A model generated the notes under the pieces. That model was not told the DNA's origin, ran no database searches, and saw only the letters and a program-made list of their open reading frames with translations. A DNA stretch of 64,000 bases from NCBI GenBank assembly GCA_003952965.2, contig CM025849.1, positions 6,607,947 through 6,671,946 of the forward strand, read 5' to 3'. Of this stretch, positions 23,406 to 34,605 are shown piece after piece. Made by a program: the position numbers and the translations under genes. This stretch comes from Morella rubra. Lineage: Eukaryota; Streptophyta; Magnoliopsida; Fagales; Myricaceae. The stretch's first letter is position 1; each line of letters begins with the position of its first letter.

Positions 23406-24150
23406 ATTATCTGTTCAACCGATCCACCTTCCTTGTTGAGTTGGTCCAAAAGACTGAATACCAATCTTCCAGCTAGTATAAATCAGTCTCAAAGGCAATT
23501 CGGGGCCAATTCTTAGCAATGTGTAACGGGTCCAACATGCATGAAGAAGCTACGTAGTACATCTTACGCAAAACATGCTATATCGTCTCATGCAAAACAT
23601 TTGATTTAAATCTTCTTAGAATATGCATCGAACATTTCATTCCAGCCTAAATTGATCAATCATATCGAAATGAATTTGCCATTTTAAATGCAAAATAGAG
23701 TCCAAGCGATATTTGAATTCAGGGCAATATCTCCATAAATCGTTGAACTATTTAAAAAATTTAAATCCATGGGAAGAGTGGTATATTCATTTTTTTAAAA
23801 TCATATTCTCTAACACTCCATGAAAAACACATGTTTAATTTGTATGAAAAAAACGTTCTAAGCTATTCAGAAGAAAAACAATGTTTCTGCACAAGTTAGC
23901 GTTTACAGTGAACATAGGAAAAGCTGAAAAAATTACAACAAATTGACGCACCATTCTCGCCAAATAACATTCACAATCCAGTATAGTTATGACAAAAGGC
24001 GAGTCATTCGAGCTCTTTGAAACAGAAGAAGAGGGAAAAAAAATTGTGTCGGACACCCGTTTTTGGATGGGGGGTGGGAAGGAGGAGGCGGTGCTGGGCC
24101 GTGATCTTCATCTCGCAAGTCACTCTGAGTCTTAGAGGTTCTGAGATGCC
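23406..24150. other. Intergenic DNA between the NLR copies
   Basis: AT-rich sequence; the end nearest 24150 is presumably the 3' flank of the damaged NLR. I see no gene or structured repeat in it. Confidence 0.5.
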
Positions 24151-26781
24151 TCAACTGGAAAAAAAATAAGGCTGCAGACTTGATCTAGTTGTGTCAGCAT
24201 CCCAGTCCAATGCATTCCACCATTGTGCTTCTCCTCTTATTTCCTTCATATTTGCTGCATTTTGAACAGTAAGAGGCAGCTTCCTAAGAAGATCACACTT
24301 GATCACATCAACGTGTCTTAGACGCGGCCATATCTTTTCATCTTTACAAAGGGTCCTTAATTTTGGAAGGTTCTCCAATTTCAGGGTCTGTAGGTTTGGA
24401 ACAACAGGATATGGAGCTATGGTCTGTAAGGAAGGATACTTGAAGATCTCATTTAACTCACCACAGGAGCTAATCTCAATTACCTCTAGGTTTGGCAGGG
24501 TTTGAATGAGGGAATGGCAGGAGAGAAGGTATTTCATATTGGAACACCAGGTCACTTCTATTAATCTTAGTCTAAGAAATCTCAGCCCAAGATGGCCGAC
24601 AAGTTCTGAAATGCTTTCCATGCTAGTCAGTTGTTCGAGATGAAGTTCCTCCAGATTTGGCAGTAGGTCATAGGGGGCTGCACATCCTCCTCCTGGCCGA
24701 AAACTGCTGTCAGATGTGGCAATAGTAAGAGATTTTAAACAAGCAAAGCTGCCAACACTGTTAATGGCCAAATTCTCAAGCATCTGATTCAGTTTCCAAC
24801 AACTTATCAAGACGAAAGAACTGGCATTACTCAACAACCACCCAATCCATTTTGTCGAAAGATCAAGACCCCCTATAGTCACCCTCCTTTCTTCATGCCC
24901 TGTTGGTGATAATAAGTATGCTTGTGAGCCAATATACAATTGGAATCTTCTTAATCTATTTATCCAGGAAAGATTTTTTGGGCTGTCATAGGGGATCCTG
25001 TCCAATCTGATAGATAAGACAAGTAACCTCTCAAGGCATACGAGCTCTTCAAAAGAGGTCTGCAGTTCCTCTTGTTCCTCTTCTATCACTTCCTTCGATC
25101 TTAATTGGTAGCCGCAGCGTCTCATATCCAGAGACTCTAAACAATACAACCTAGGTATGATTCCAGATTGAATGGTTTTTAAGTATTTAGTGTAGGATAA
25201 GTTCAGTTGACGCAAGTTGCTTAAGTTTTCCATCCCGCTTGGCAATTCTCTAATACGAGTGGCACAAAGATCTAGCACTATAAGTCTGCTAAGCCCTCCT
25301 AATGGGGGTAATTCTTCAAGATTACTGCAATACCTCAAAAGGAGAGCACGTAGGTCACCAAGTTGAAGGAGAGAAAGAGGCAATGAACTGATACTTGTTC
25401 CACTCATATTCAGAACCTTGAGTGCTCCAAATCCTTGAAAGAATCTCTCTGGAATGCTGTCAAGAGGAGGATTACCTTGTAGTAGCAAAGTCGAGGCCTT
25501 GGAACATTCTATCGAGCAATCTGGCAGCTTGGTTATCTTGTTATTCATGAAGGAAATTCTTTGGAGAGAATTTGAGAACTTATCAACTGAAATATCACTC
25601 AAACCCATCCCCGAACAAACAAGGGATTTACATCCATCCTCAGACGATGATGCAATCCATAGAGCAACATCACGAACAATGTCATGCATCTTTACAGTGT
25701 CCTCTCGGGTTCCATCTTGTAACAAGCAAGAGTCCTTCATATATTCTATCAAAGCAATTCCCCTATTGACTGAATCCTCATAGGTTTCTTGTTCATCTAT
25801 CAAACCTTCAGCCAGCCAGTACTGTACTAGTTCCTTTATTTCAATTGAGAAGTCCTCCGGAAATAAAGCACAATAGAGGAAACAAGGTTTTGTATTTTTA
25901 CCTTGTAATGTGTCGTAACTCCATTTCAAAGGCTTATAGACTTCATCCTCGATGCCTCCTATACAAGGCCTTGATCTTCGCAACTCATTCAAGGCATCCT
26001 CCCATAGCGCGACCATTGTCTTTCCTCTCGTAGCAGCTCCCACTGTAGTGATGGCCAAAGGCAATCCGCAACATTCCTTAACAATTGCTTTTGCTAATGG
26101 TCTAAGATGTTCCAAATTGACAACATCCCCTGCATTTAAGCTAAACAATTCCCAAGCTTCTTCATCGTTTAAACCTTCCAGTTTAACATCGACATCGGTC
26201 TTCATGTACCTACAAACATCGCGAAATCGAGTTGTCAATATGATCTTGGAACCTGTACCAAATTCAAGCCATGGGATGCCCAAACGGTCCAAGTCAATTT
26301 TTTCCCAGACATCGTCGAGAATGAGAAGAAATTTCTCCTCACACTGAAGTCTTTGGTAGAGCCGACCAGCCAATCTCTCCAAGCTTTCTCCCTTTTTTGC
26401 CTCCAAATTCAATCTATCTGCTATCTGGGTCTGAATCTTTTTAATGTTGGCGTTCTTTGAAATAGTGACCCAGATGACAATGGTGAAAGGCTTCGCTTAA
26501 GTACTCTTAAGCTTATTGTTCAGGTTTCTTACCAGAGTAGTCTTGCCGATTCCTCCCATTCCCCAGATACCAATCCTTTGGACCTTAAGATCTGACAGTA
26601 GAGTCATAGTTCTGGCTAAAGATTCTGATGCCGGTGTTTGATCCCGAATTGAAGGTCCAGGAATATGCTCCACTGCTCCGGAATCTTCGACAGTGTTCTT
26701 GATCTTCGAATAGATAGAGCGACATAACACCCTGCCAGTTTCGATCACTACACCACTGACAATCGAAGCTACCAATTCCAT
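24151..26781 (-). pseudogene. CC-NBS-LRR paralogue with a coiled-coil deletion and a premature stop
   Basis: It is homologous along its whole length to the neighbouring intact NLR. The likely start is 26781 (MELVASIVSGVV); an upstream in-frame ATG at 26826 would add 15 residues. Two defects are visible. First, the coiled-coil region is cut from about 150 residues to about 45: YSKIKNTVEDSG jumps straight to AVEHIPGPS, an in-frame loss of roughly 100 residues against the paralogue. Second, a TAA at 26497-26499 falls 94 codons from the start, a few codons after the P-loop GMGGIGKTT. The frame then stays open, in the same register, to 24151. It retains LLILDDVW, GSKIILTTRF, GLPLA, CFLYCALFPED, VKMHDIVRDV and the LRRs. 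The single nonsense codon and otherwise clean frame suggest recent loss. Unless the stop is an assembly error, only a short CC-stub/P-loop peptide could be made. Confidence 0.88.
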
Positions 26782-29017
26782 TGCTAGAAATTGCTCCCAA
26801 GTGTGAAGCCAGAAGCACGAAAACATTCACTGCTGAAGAACACAGGTTTTTTGGCAGCCTCTGATAATGGCAATTATTGCTTTCACTTTCTCTAGCTGAC
26901 AATTGCGTCTCTAACATGATTGCTAACTTATTGGGGCCATATTTGGTCCCACCAGTAAAGCACTTGGACTCTTTCTCGGTTTAACTAAGCACTACATGGA
27001 GATATTTATTTGTTCTAGGCGTAACGAAGGAAATTTGTTGATGAAAAACAGCATAACTGGGAGCAAATAGCAGAGTACGTAATTGTATGCATGTTCTTGA
27101 AAACCAGTGGAATTTAAATCCTTCTACACGTTCTTGTTAATCGTTGAATACCATATTTGCATTAGCCTCATGCTATAAGGTCTTAAATAATGCTCTAATG
27201 TCTTCCCCGGGGATTTAAGCAACACATAATAAAGTGTTTGTCTTTTTCCGTTTGGCTCATATGTGCTATATAAGCTCCTGCCCCCACCCCCCCCCACCCC
27301 TCCTCTTACTCTCGAGATTATCCTCTATCTTCTTTAATTTCTTGGTTTTCCAAAAGCCCGACGATCAAACTTTGACGTTTTCCCGAAAATTATATACGTT
27401 ACGTTTCAGAAAAGACGAGGAACAGCCATTTGGCAAAAGGAGAGAAGGGGCCATATGTCTTGGTCTCCAGTTTCGACTCTCTCGAACAACGACCAAAAAA
27501 AAGCCTATCCGGGTGATCCTCCAGTCATTTACCTCAGCGGCGAGCCCATGTTGGTACATTGGGCCAATGGCTAGATAAACCCAAATTACAGATTGATCAA
27601 ATTTCAAGGCTTGTCAAGTCCCAGTGGCCGGCCCATGCATGACAACTACGGTGACAATAAATTACTTGGGATCTTCAAAACCTCCAAGGACCAAACGATA
27701 CGCAATCGTACCTACAGTGTTGTCAGAGCTGTAGGTCTAATTCACTCAAACTTTGCCAACCAGAAGCCAAGTTTGGTTCTTTTGCCCGACCCATTGACTA
27801 CCGCCACATTTTGCTTCAGGCGGACTTGTAAGGGTCTCGATGAAATCATGGGGGAAGCTTAAAACTAAAAGATTGGGACTACTTTTTTAGGTTGGAGGCA
27901 CCTATCCAAAACCCACCTGGTTTACCACCTGTAGTCATCTGAATGACCTAAGTCAAATGCAGATGTGCAGTCTCAATTCGTTTGGCATCACATTGTGGCT
28001 GTAGACTGATCTCTTGTTATAACCTTAATCTTTTCCACTAATATTTGCATCCCAAAATCCCAATATGCCAAAAAAAAAAAACTTTTTTTCACTAATATTG
28101 CATCCCAAAGTTCCAATATGCCAATGTGGACCGGTCAAGCTCTTGAAGTACTAGTTGTCTTACCTCTTGCTTGAAGAAACACCTTATTTCCATGCTAATA
28201 ATTTAATTAGAGCTACCTTATAAAATCAAAATATGAGTCATATATTAGGATCACAGTCATATAATATACCTTTATTTTCTTTGTTTAATGCGGTAAACCA
28301 TAACTAATGATCCTGCACTGAGGAAAACATTAACACTAATTAAAATTATTAGTCTTTCTTTAATGAAAAATTTAGCCTTACAGGCAGCGAACCAAAACTA
28401 ATTTGGAGTCCTCTATAACCTTCATTATTTGTTAGAGAAATGGAAGTGTCAGTTCCTCATTCCTGTAGTTTTACTCCACCAACCAAAAGCCCCAACTCAC
28501 GCGAAGGGGAGAGAGAGAGAGAGAGTCATTTTCCATGTAGAAGCCCTGTTCTGTCAAAGTTCAAACTCTTTGTATGTTGAAAAAACCTCATGTGGAGGCA
28601 AAGCCAAGCAAACACCGAACAACCCATCTCGGACTTTTTTTTTTTTCTCCTCATGTTGTCTGATCTCCCTCAACTTCCCTCCTTCAAGCTCAAGGCAACA
28701 CAAACCCACAAAACAAAGACATGCCTCTTCTCAGTCTCATGTCTCTTTCTCTTTAACAACCCCCTGCTCACCTCTCGAATAAATAAGTCCCCAGAACCTC
28801 GATATCTCTAGCCCAAATGCTAAGCAAGATTAGGTAACGGATAGCTACCTTAAACACCATCAAATCCTCCCATTTACATCATAACTCTTACAAGGTGGTT
28901 CTTGCAGTTCAACTCAGTTCTTCTCTGGGTGATAGCCAAATGAAATAACAAGCCCTGAGGAAGCACTTTTTACGTGCGTTTGGCTTCTGGTGTACATATT
29001 TTTGTGCCTGGGACAAA
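26782..29017. other. Intergenic DNA and upstream region of GAUT12
   Basis: No gene is supported. A C-run lies at 27281-27300. The stretch at 27400-27860 is less AT-rich and has short open frames without a recognised domain. Two similar blocks, ACTAATATTTGCATCCCAAA near 28036 and ACTAATATTGCATCCCAAA near 28092, form a small direct repeat. A GA run at 28509-28525 precedes GAUT12 by about 500 bp. Confidence 0.5.
28478..28484 (+). promoter_or_regulatory. Candidate MYB46/SMRE site upstream of GAUT12
   Basis: ACCAACC at this position fits the secondary-wall MYB-responsive element ACC(A/T)A(A/C)(T/C). It lies about 540 bp before the GAUT12 start codon. IRX8/GAUT12 is a known member of the MYB46/MYB83 secondary-wall regulon in Arabidopsis, so the location makes sense, but a degenerate heptamer occurs often by chance. 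Confidence 0.3.
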
Positions 29018-32000
29018 ATGCAGCTCTACATATCACCGAGTTTGAAGCACATATCACTGTTACCGGGGAAAGGTTTCAAAGAGTTTATCAAAGTAAAGAT
29101 TGGTTCAAGGCGGGTTTCATATCGGATGCTCTTCTATTCGCTGTTGTTCTTCACATTTCTTCTCCGATTCGCGTTCGTACTGACGGCAGTCGACACCATG
29201 GATGGAGAAAGCAAGTGCTCTTCCATAGGTACAGTCTAAGCCACGTGTTTCATTCTCCCCTACTTCATACGTGAACCATGAACTTAACCTTTTTTTTTTT
29301 TTTTTGCTGCATTGGTATTAAGGATTTTCTGACGAATGTGCGTGATATTCCGAGAGCTACGTACAAACAAAAATTCGAATTCCAATGCTAGTGCTAAACA
29401 AAGAAAAACAGAGGCAGATCATATTATGGCTTTAAGCATACATTCTGATTTACTTTTTCTCTATCTCAGTTCCGATCAGCTACCGGAGGCCAGGCCACCA
29501 AAAACTATTCATTAGGATCCCTAAGTGTTGGTTTATCTGTAAAAATAAAATATTAACAAGAGGGTGGCCAACTCCCGAGGTTTAATGATGAAGTATGTCT
29601 CTTCTGCCTTGAAAACAACGTAACCGACTTTGCCGATATTGAATTGAGATTTATTCATGTTCTTAGGGTATAAGATTGGATTATTGACCATAAAATTGAT
29701 TATCCGTTCAGAGTTTGTTCATCTACTAAACTGAAAAAAAAAAAAAAAAACAACAGAGGAATTTATATCCATGTACAACTTTGTTGTGTAAGGATATTCT
29801 TGCTGCTGATCAACCCCGGTGTTGGGCTGTTTCGATGTTTGTGGAACATATTCGGTCCGGGTTAGCTGCCTTTAGAGAGTGGAAGGTTGCTTGGGTGCCG
29901 AGATATTGTAATAGGATGGCTCACAGTCTCGCTAAGTGGGCAGCCTGAATAGGCAAAATTGGTTTCTTTTCTGTTTCGGACATTCCTGAGCATATCCGGG
30001 TGTGTGACATGCGGAATAGTTTTAAGCTCTTTCTTAATATAATGAGGTATTATTCAGAAAAAAAAACTTTGATGAATTGTCTAGAATACCCTTTTGAAAT
30101 TTCTGGAATTGATAGGAAAAATTTAGCCATTTTGGCGTCTGGCATAATCATTCAGGGATAGAAATTCCACTAAAGTATTTGGGGATAGATTACTGATATA
30201 GTACTATGCTCTAATGGCAGGTTGCCTGGGGAAAAGATTAAGACCAGGTATTCTGGGAAGAAGGCTGGACTCGAATGTAATCTATGGAACCCTTACTTTT
30301 GGTTTACAATTGTTCATTTACCAATTGTTATTTTTTCTCTTTTGCTTTTCCAGGCCAAATCTTATATAGAATCACGCTAATTTGTTTTTGGATTGAAAAT
30401 ATTTTTGGTGTCTGAAAGGTCCCAGAAGTGATATACCAAGTACTTGAGGAACCCATTGGCAAAGATGAATTACAAGGTAGATCTGATATTCCTCAGACTT
30501 TGGAAGACTTCATGGCTGACATCAAGAAAAACATAACAGATGCAAAGACCTTTGCTGTCAAGCTTAGAGAGATGGTACTACTTTTTCATCTCCTTTCTAG
30601 CACTTCTTTAACCTTTTTTTCCTAAGCACTTCTTTAACCAATGCGGAGAAACTATTGCGTAACAGCTTAAATGCTTTATCAACTCTTCTGCAATTATAAA
30701 TTCAGGGACCCTTTAACAGTGTTTCATTTCAAAAAGCCCCTTAACCAATGTGGGGCTATTGCTCGTTTGGCAACAGCCCCAAAAACAGTTCTTGTAGGTT
30801 CATTATCATCTTTGCAAAAAGTTTTTAAAGTGGTATTCCACTTTCATTTTCCATCAAGTGGGTCCTTCATTTAGTGGTAGCATAGGGACAAAAAGGAAAG
30901 GAAATCTGAGTCTCAGCAGATAACATTAACATACACTGAATTTTAGCAGATAGCACAACAGATGCAAGATATAGTCTGCCACTAACCAACGGTCCCAACA
31001 AAATTTTTACAATCATCAGGTTACCCTTTTGGAACAAAGAACTCGGACAGCCAAAATCAATGAGTATTTATACCGCCATGTAGCATCAAGCAGCATACCA
31101 AAGCAGCTCCACTGCCTTGCGCTAAAGCTAGCCAACGAGCACTCTACCAATGCAGCTGCCCGCCTCCAGCTTCCTTCTGCTGAACTCGTCCCAGCCCTCG
31201 TAGATAACTCCTACTACCACTTTGTCCTCGCCTCAGACAATGTGCTTGCTGCCTCTGTTGTTGCAACATCCGTGGTCCGCAACTCGTTGCGCCCCCAAAA
31301 GGTTGTCCTGCATATAATAACGGATAGGAAGACTTATTATCCAATGCAGGCATGGTTCTCGTTGCACCCCTTGTCGCCTGCAATAATTGAAGTGAAGGCA
31401 TTGCACCATTTCGATTGGTTTACGAAGGGGAAGGTACCAGTTTTAGAGGCCATGGAAAAAGATCAACATGTACGATCACAATTTAGAGGTGGCTCATCAG
31501 CCATTGTTGCAAACAATAGTGAAAACCCTCAAATCATTGCAGCAAAGTTACAAGCTTTGAGTCCTAAATACAATTCTGTGATGAATCACATTAGAATACA
31601 CCTACCAGAGGTAACACATTTTAGCCATGGCTTGACTACAATTCTTCAAATTTAGCAAAGTTGTTTTCCCTTTATACTTACTCTTATCCTGTTGAATGCC
31701 ATTGCATTTGTTTTGCAGTTGTTCCCCAGCCTAAACAAGGTGGTCTTCCTGGACGATGACATTGTGGTTCAAACAGATCTTTCGCCTCTGTGGGACATTG
31801 ATATGAATGGAAAAGTTAATGGAGCTGTGGAAACGTGCAGAGGGGAAGATAAGTTTGTCATGTCAAAGCGGTTCAAGAGCTATTTGAACTTCTCCCATCC
31901 TTTGATATCAAATAATTTCGATCCCCATCAATGTGCATGGGCATATGGCATGAACATTTTTGATCTAGAGGCATGGAGGAGGACCAACATAAGCCTTTCA

Positions 32001-32413
32001 TTCTATTACTGGCTTGAGCAGGTATATCTTCATCACGAATTATCTTGGTTATGAAGAATAGGGAAATATAAGCAGAACGAAGCTAATTAGTTTTGTATCC
32101 CCATATCATTTTGTTTACCTTTATGCAGAACTTGAAATCGGACCTGAGTTTGTGGCAACTAGGGACATTACCTCCTGGACTAATAGCTTTCCATGGTCAT
32201 GTCCATGTTATTGATCCCTTTTGGCACATGCTGGGGCTAGGGTACCAGGACAATACGAGCTTTGTTGACGCAGAGAGTGCTGGTGTCATCCATTTTAACG
32301 GAAGGGCGAAGCCGTGGCTAGAGATAGCATTCCCGCAACTTAGGCCACTGTGGTCTAAGTATGTGAACTTTTCCGATAAGTTCATCAAAAGCTGTCATAT
32401 AAAGCCATCTTAG
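29018..32413 (+). CDS. GAUT12: GAUT12/IRX8-like glycosyltransferase (GT8 family)
   Basis: Six exons join in frame: 29018-29228, 30221-30276, 30419-30574, 31020-31610, 31719-32021 and 32129-32413, giving 533 aa (Arabidopsis GAUT12/IRX8 has 535). The N-terminus MQLYISPSLKHISLLPGKGF is diagnostic for GAUT12 and leads into a single membrane anchor (about residues 38-58, FYSLLFFTFLLRFAFVL), as expected for a type II Golgi protein. The GT8 domain shows HIITDRKTYYPMQAWF, the metal-binding DDD of VVFLDDDIVVQTD, NGAVETCRGEDKF, WAYGMNIFDL, LGTLPPGLIAFHG and HFNGRAKPWLEIAFP. IRX8 is needed for xylan and secondary-wall deposition in xylem; its exact acceptor is debated. The 56-nt exon 2 was placed by phase and by match to CLGKRL...GRRLDSN. 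Intron 1 carries a LINE remnant. The gene looks fully functional. Confidence 0.95.
29748..30068 (+). mobile_element. 5'-truncated LINE remnant in GAUT12 intron 1
   Basis: The frame at 29790-29948 encodes 52 residues of the RNase H-like domain found at the end of plant LINE polyproteins, including EWKVAWVPRYCNRMAHSLAKW, then a stop. About 110 bp of 3' UTR and an A-run at 30058-30067 follow. It lies in the sense orientation inside intron 1 of GAUT12. The 5' limit is uncertain, and an A-run at 29732-29749 is adjacent. It is too short to be active. Confidence 0.75.
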
Positions 32414-32914
32414 ATTGGATTTGGAGAAGAATATGTTGCCCATATTGATACAAAATATATCCTTTTGTATATGAAAAAGAAAAGGAGAGAGAGAGAGAAA
32501 GATTTCTTCCAAACTCAAGGCCTAAAGAACTGAATGAGCGATGGTAACAGCATCAGCCTCTTGTTTTTCTGAACTCCCATTCGCTGGTTAAAGTTCCTTA
32601 TTCTTTTATTTCTTTCTAAGTTTTCTGGTTTTCCAAAGCTTTCAGACCATATTTATTCACTTGACTGATTTGTTCAGATCTCTGATGAGGCAATATATAG
32701 TGAATAAAAGGATTAATGAATCTGATAATTATTCAAAAGCCAGCCCTGTCATGCAACCAGTAGGGTTTTGAACATACCAGAGACTTAGACATATCTAACG
32801 TCTGTGGAGAGCACAACTGCATTCGTTCACGCCATTCTCAAAGATAACTTCTAGAAGTTCTCAAATGATTGCTATAGCATCATTTACAACGCCAATCAAA
32901 TCAGATTGTTTAAA
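32414..32914. other. Convergent 3' regions of GAUT12 and the DUF1995 gene
   Basis: The 3' UTRs of the two facing genes must share this 500-bp gap. A GA run lies at 32482-32498. I see nothing else. Confidence 0.5.
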
Positions 32915-33943
32915 TTACTTTTTTCCTGTTACATTTGAAACCAAATCCCTCAGGAACTTCGCAGATTTCGTGATGGGCGAATTGATTGCCATCAAATTAT
33001 ACAGCACATTCTCAACTTCGCCGATTGATGGCCGTGTCTTGAACCTTGAGATAACCTTCAATTGTCCACCTTCTTCTTCAACAAGAACCGCCCATCTCTC
33101 ACCACTCACAACCCCATCTCTCACGCACTTGAAAATCATTCCCTTCCTCCTACTCAAAATCCCTCTAACTTCCAATCCCATGAACGAATAGATGACTTCA
33201 AATGACCCCACAAAGCCTCCAAGCTCACCCAAATTGCTCTCCTCCTCAAATGCCCATTTCGGGTTGAAAATCACCACCGGCTTTGGATACAAATTGTCCG
33301 CAACGGACCTTATAACTGCCAATTGTGAAGCCTCTGGCGCCAAAAAGATTGCCGCATCGATAGAATTCAAAATTCTGGAATCACCATCGTTGACCGAAGA
33401 AAGGTCCATATGTTCAATCTGGCTAGCTGTCTGAGTTCCAAAGACATCTATTGCAGCTTCTGTTAAGGTAAGGTTCGGCCATAGGAGTAGCACCTTAACA
33501 GGGGAGCCTTTTCTTTTCACGGGTAAATCTTGAAAGAACTCGAAGGCGAGCTGGGACAGCAATGCTGGCGAGTCGTCAATGACCGGAATTTCGACTCGGA
33601 ACCTAGGTTGCTTTAGCTTCTTTAGTTTACCGACGAGTTTGGGGTTGTTGAGGGGCTTTTCTAAGGTGGATGAAAGGCAGGTCTTGGCCTGGAGTATGGC
33701 TTCTTCCTTTGAGGTCGGTGGCGTGGAAGAGGAGAGGGAGAACTGGATGGAAATGGGTTTGCGGGCCGCTACTGGAGGAGAGAATGCGACTCTGGAATGG
33801 AGTTGGTGGAGGATACGTTGGTCTGAATGAAACGGGAGAGATGAGAAGTGGGATTTGGAGAGTGGAAATGTAATTGATGGCTTTGCAGCTCTAACGGGTT
33901 GTAGACGAAGTTTGATAAGATCTGAAGCCATTTTGAGCTTCAA
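32915..33943 (-). CDS. DUF1995 family protein, probably chloroplast-targeted
   Basis: An intronless gene of 342 aa (338 if translation starts at the second Met, 33931). The first 70 or so residues are rich in Ser, Arg and Pro with few acids, as in plastid transit peptides. The rest fits the DUF1995 family: RFRVEIPVIDDSPALLSQLA, VLLLWPNLTLTEAAIDVF, DAAIFLAPEASQLAVI, KPVVIFNPKWAFEEES, SFEVIYSFMGLEVRG and a C-terminal RWAVL...LKVISRFKTRPS. The family includes plastid proteins such as LPA3, linked to photosystem II accumulation; I cannot say that this gene is that orthologue. It has no catalytic motif that I recognise. It converges on GAUT12, with 501 bp between the stop codons. Confidence 0.85.
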   Translation of the reverse strand: MKLKMASDLIKLRLQPVRAAKPSITFPLSKSHFSSLPFHSDQRILHQLHSRVAFSPPVAARKPISIQFSLSSSTPPTSKEEAILQAKTCLSSTLEKPLNNPKLVGKLKKLKQPRFRVEIPVIDDSPALLSQLAFEFFQDLPVKRKGSPVKVLLLWPNLTLTEAAIDVFGTQTASQIEHMDLSSVNDGDSRILNSIDAAIFLAPEASQLAVIRSVADNLYPKPVVIFNPKWAFEEESNLGELGGFVGSFEVIYSFMGLEVRGILSRRKGMIFKCVRDGVVSGERWAVLVEEEGGQLKVISRFKTRPSIGEVENVLYNLMAINSPITKSAKFLRDLVSNVTGKK

Positions 33944-34605
33944 ACCGAGGAGGGGAGCGGCTTGAAAAAGAAACCAGCTCGCAAAACGATCTGTGTAGAT
34001 AAGATTTCCAAACCAATCACAGGCTATCAGCCTTACAAGATTTGTATCACAAAATTAGGCTCGATTAGCAAGTCAATATCCTTGGGCATTATCCATATTT
34101 GGCTTCGACACAGCGTGTATTCTTACTGAGGTTTGACCGCTTATCCACATCATACCAAGGTTACATTGTTCATCAAATTGGTTATCCTGATTGAAACACT
34201 TTCCATCGAGTTCCAATTAAATCTTCGAAAGCGCATACCGTCATGTTTTCACATATTCGGAGCCTAATTCTACTTTCAAAGGTTATTGCCCTTAGCAGAG
34301 GATCCAAAATCCAGTTCAAGTTTGTAGTGCCTAATGAAAATCTGGAAGGCACACTATCATCAAGCTTCCATCAAAACAGACAAAAACAAGAAACAAAAAT
34401 TGCCAGACAAACTTATTAACATTTACATGCCAACGCCAGCATCAATTCATGATTGCAAATAAAGTTACCCACCAAGACCAGTTAGAAGACTTCGAAAACT
34501 AATACAGGCAAGAACAATGACAAAATGAATACTCTAGTTTGCGTCTTCAAACCCAAATCATTGTAGACTGCAACTTAAGCGACGATATCCTTAAAGACTG
34601 CCAAC
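33944..34605. other. Intergenic DNA between the DUF1995 and bHLH genes
   Basis: It holds the promoter side of the DUF1995 gene and the 3' side of the bHLH gene, both on the minus strand. I recognise no other feature. Confidence 0.5.

Noticed and set aside
27234-27862. Two overlapping plus-strand open frames upstream of GAUT12
   Set aside because: No domain, low-complexity Pro/Leu/Ser start, and different frames without plausible splice sites.
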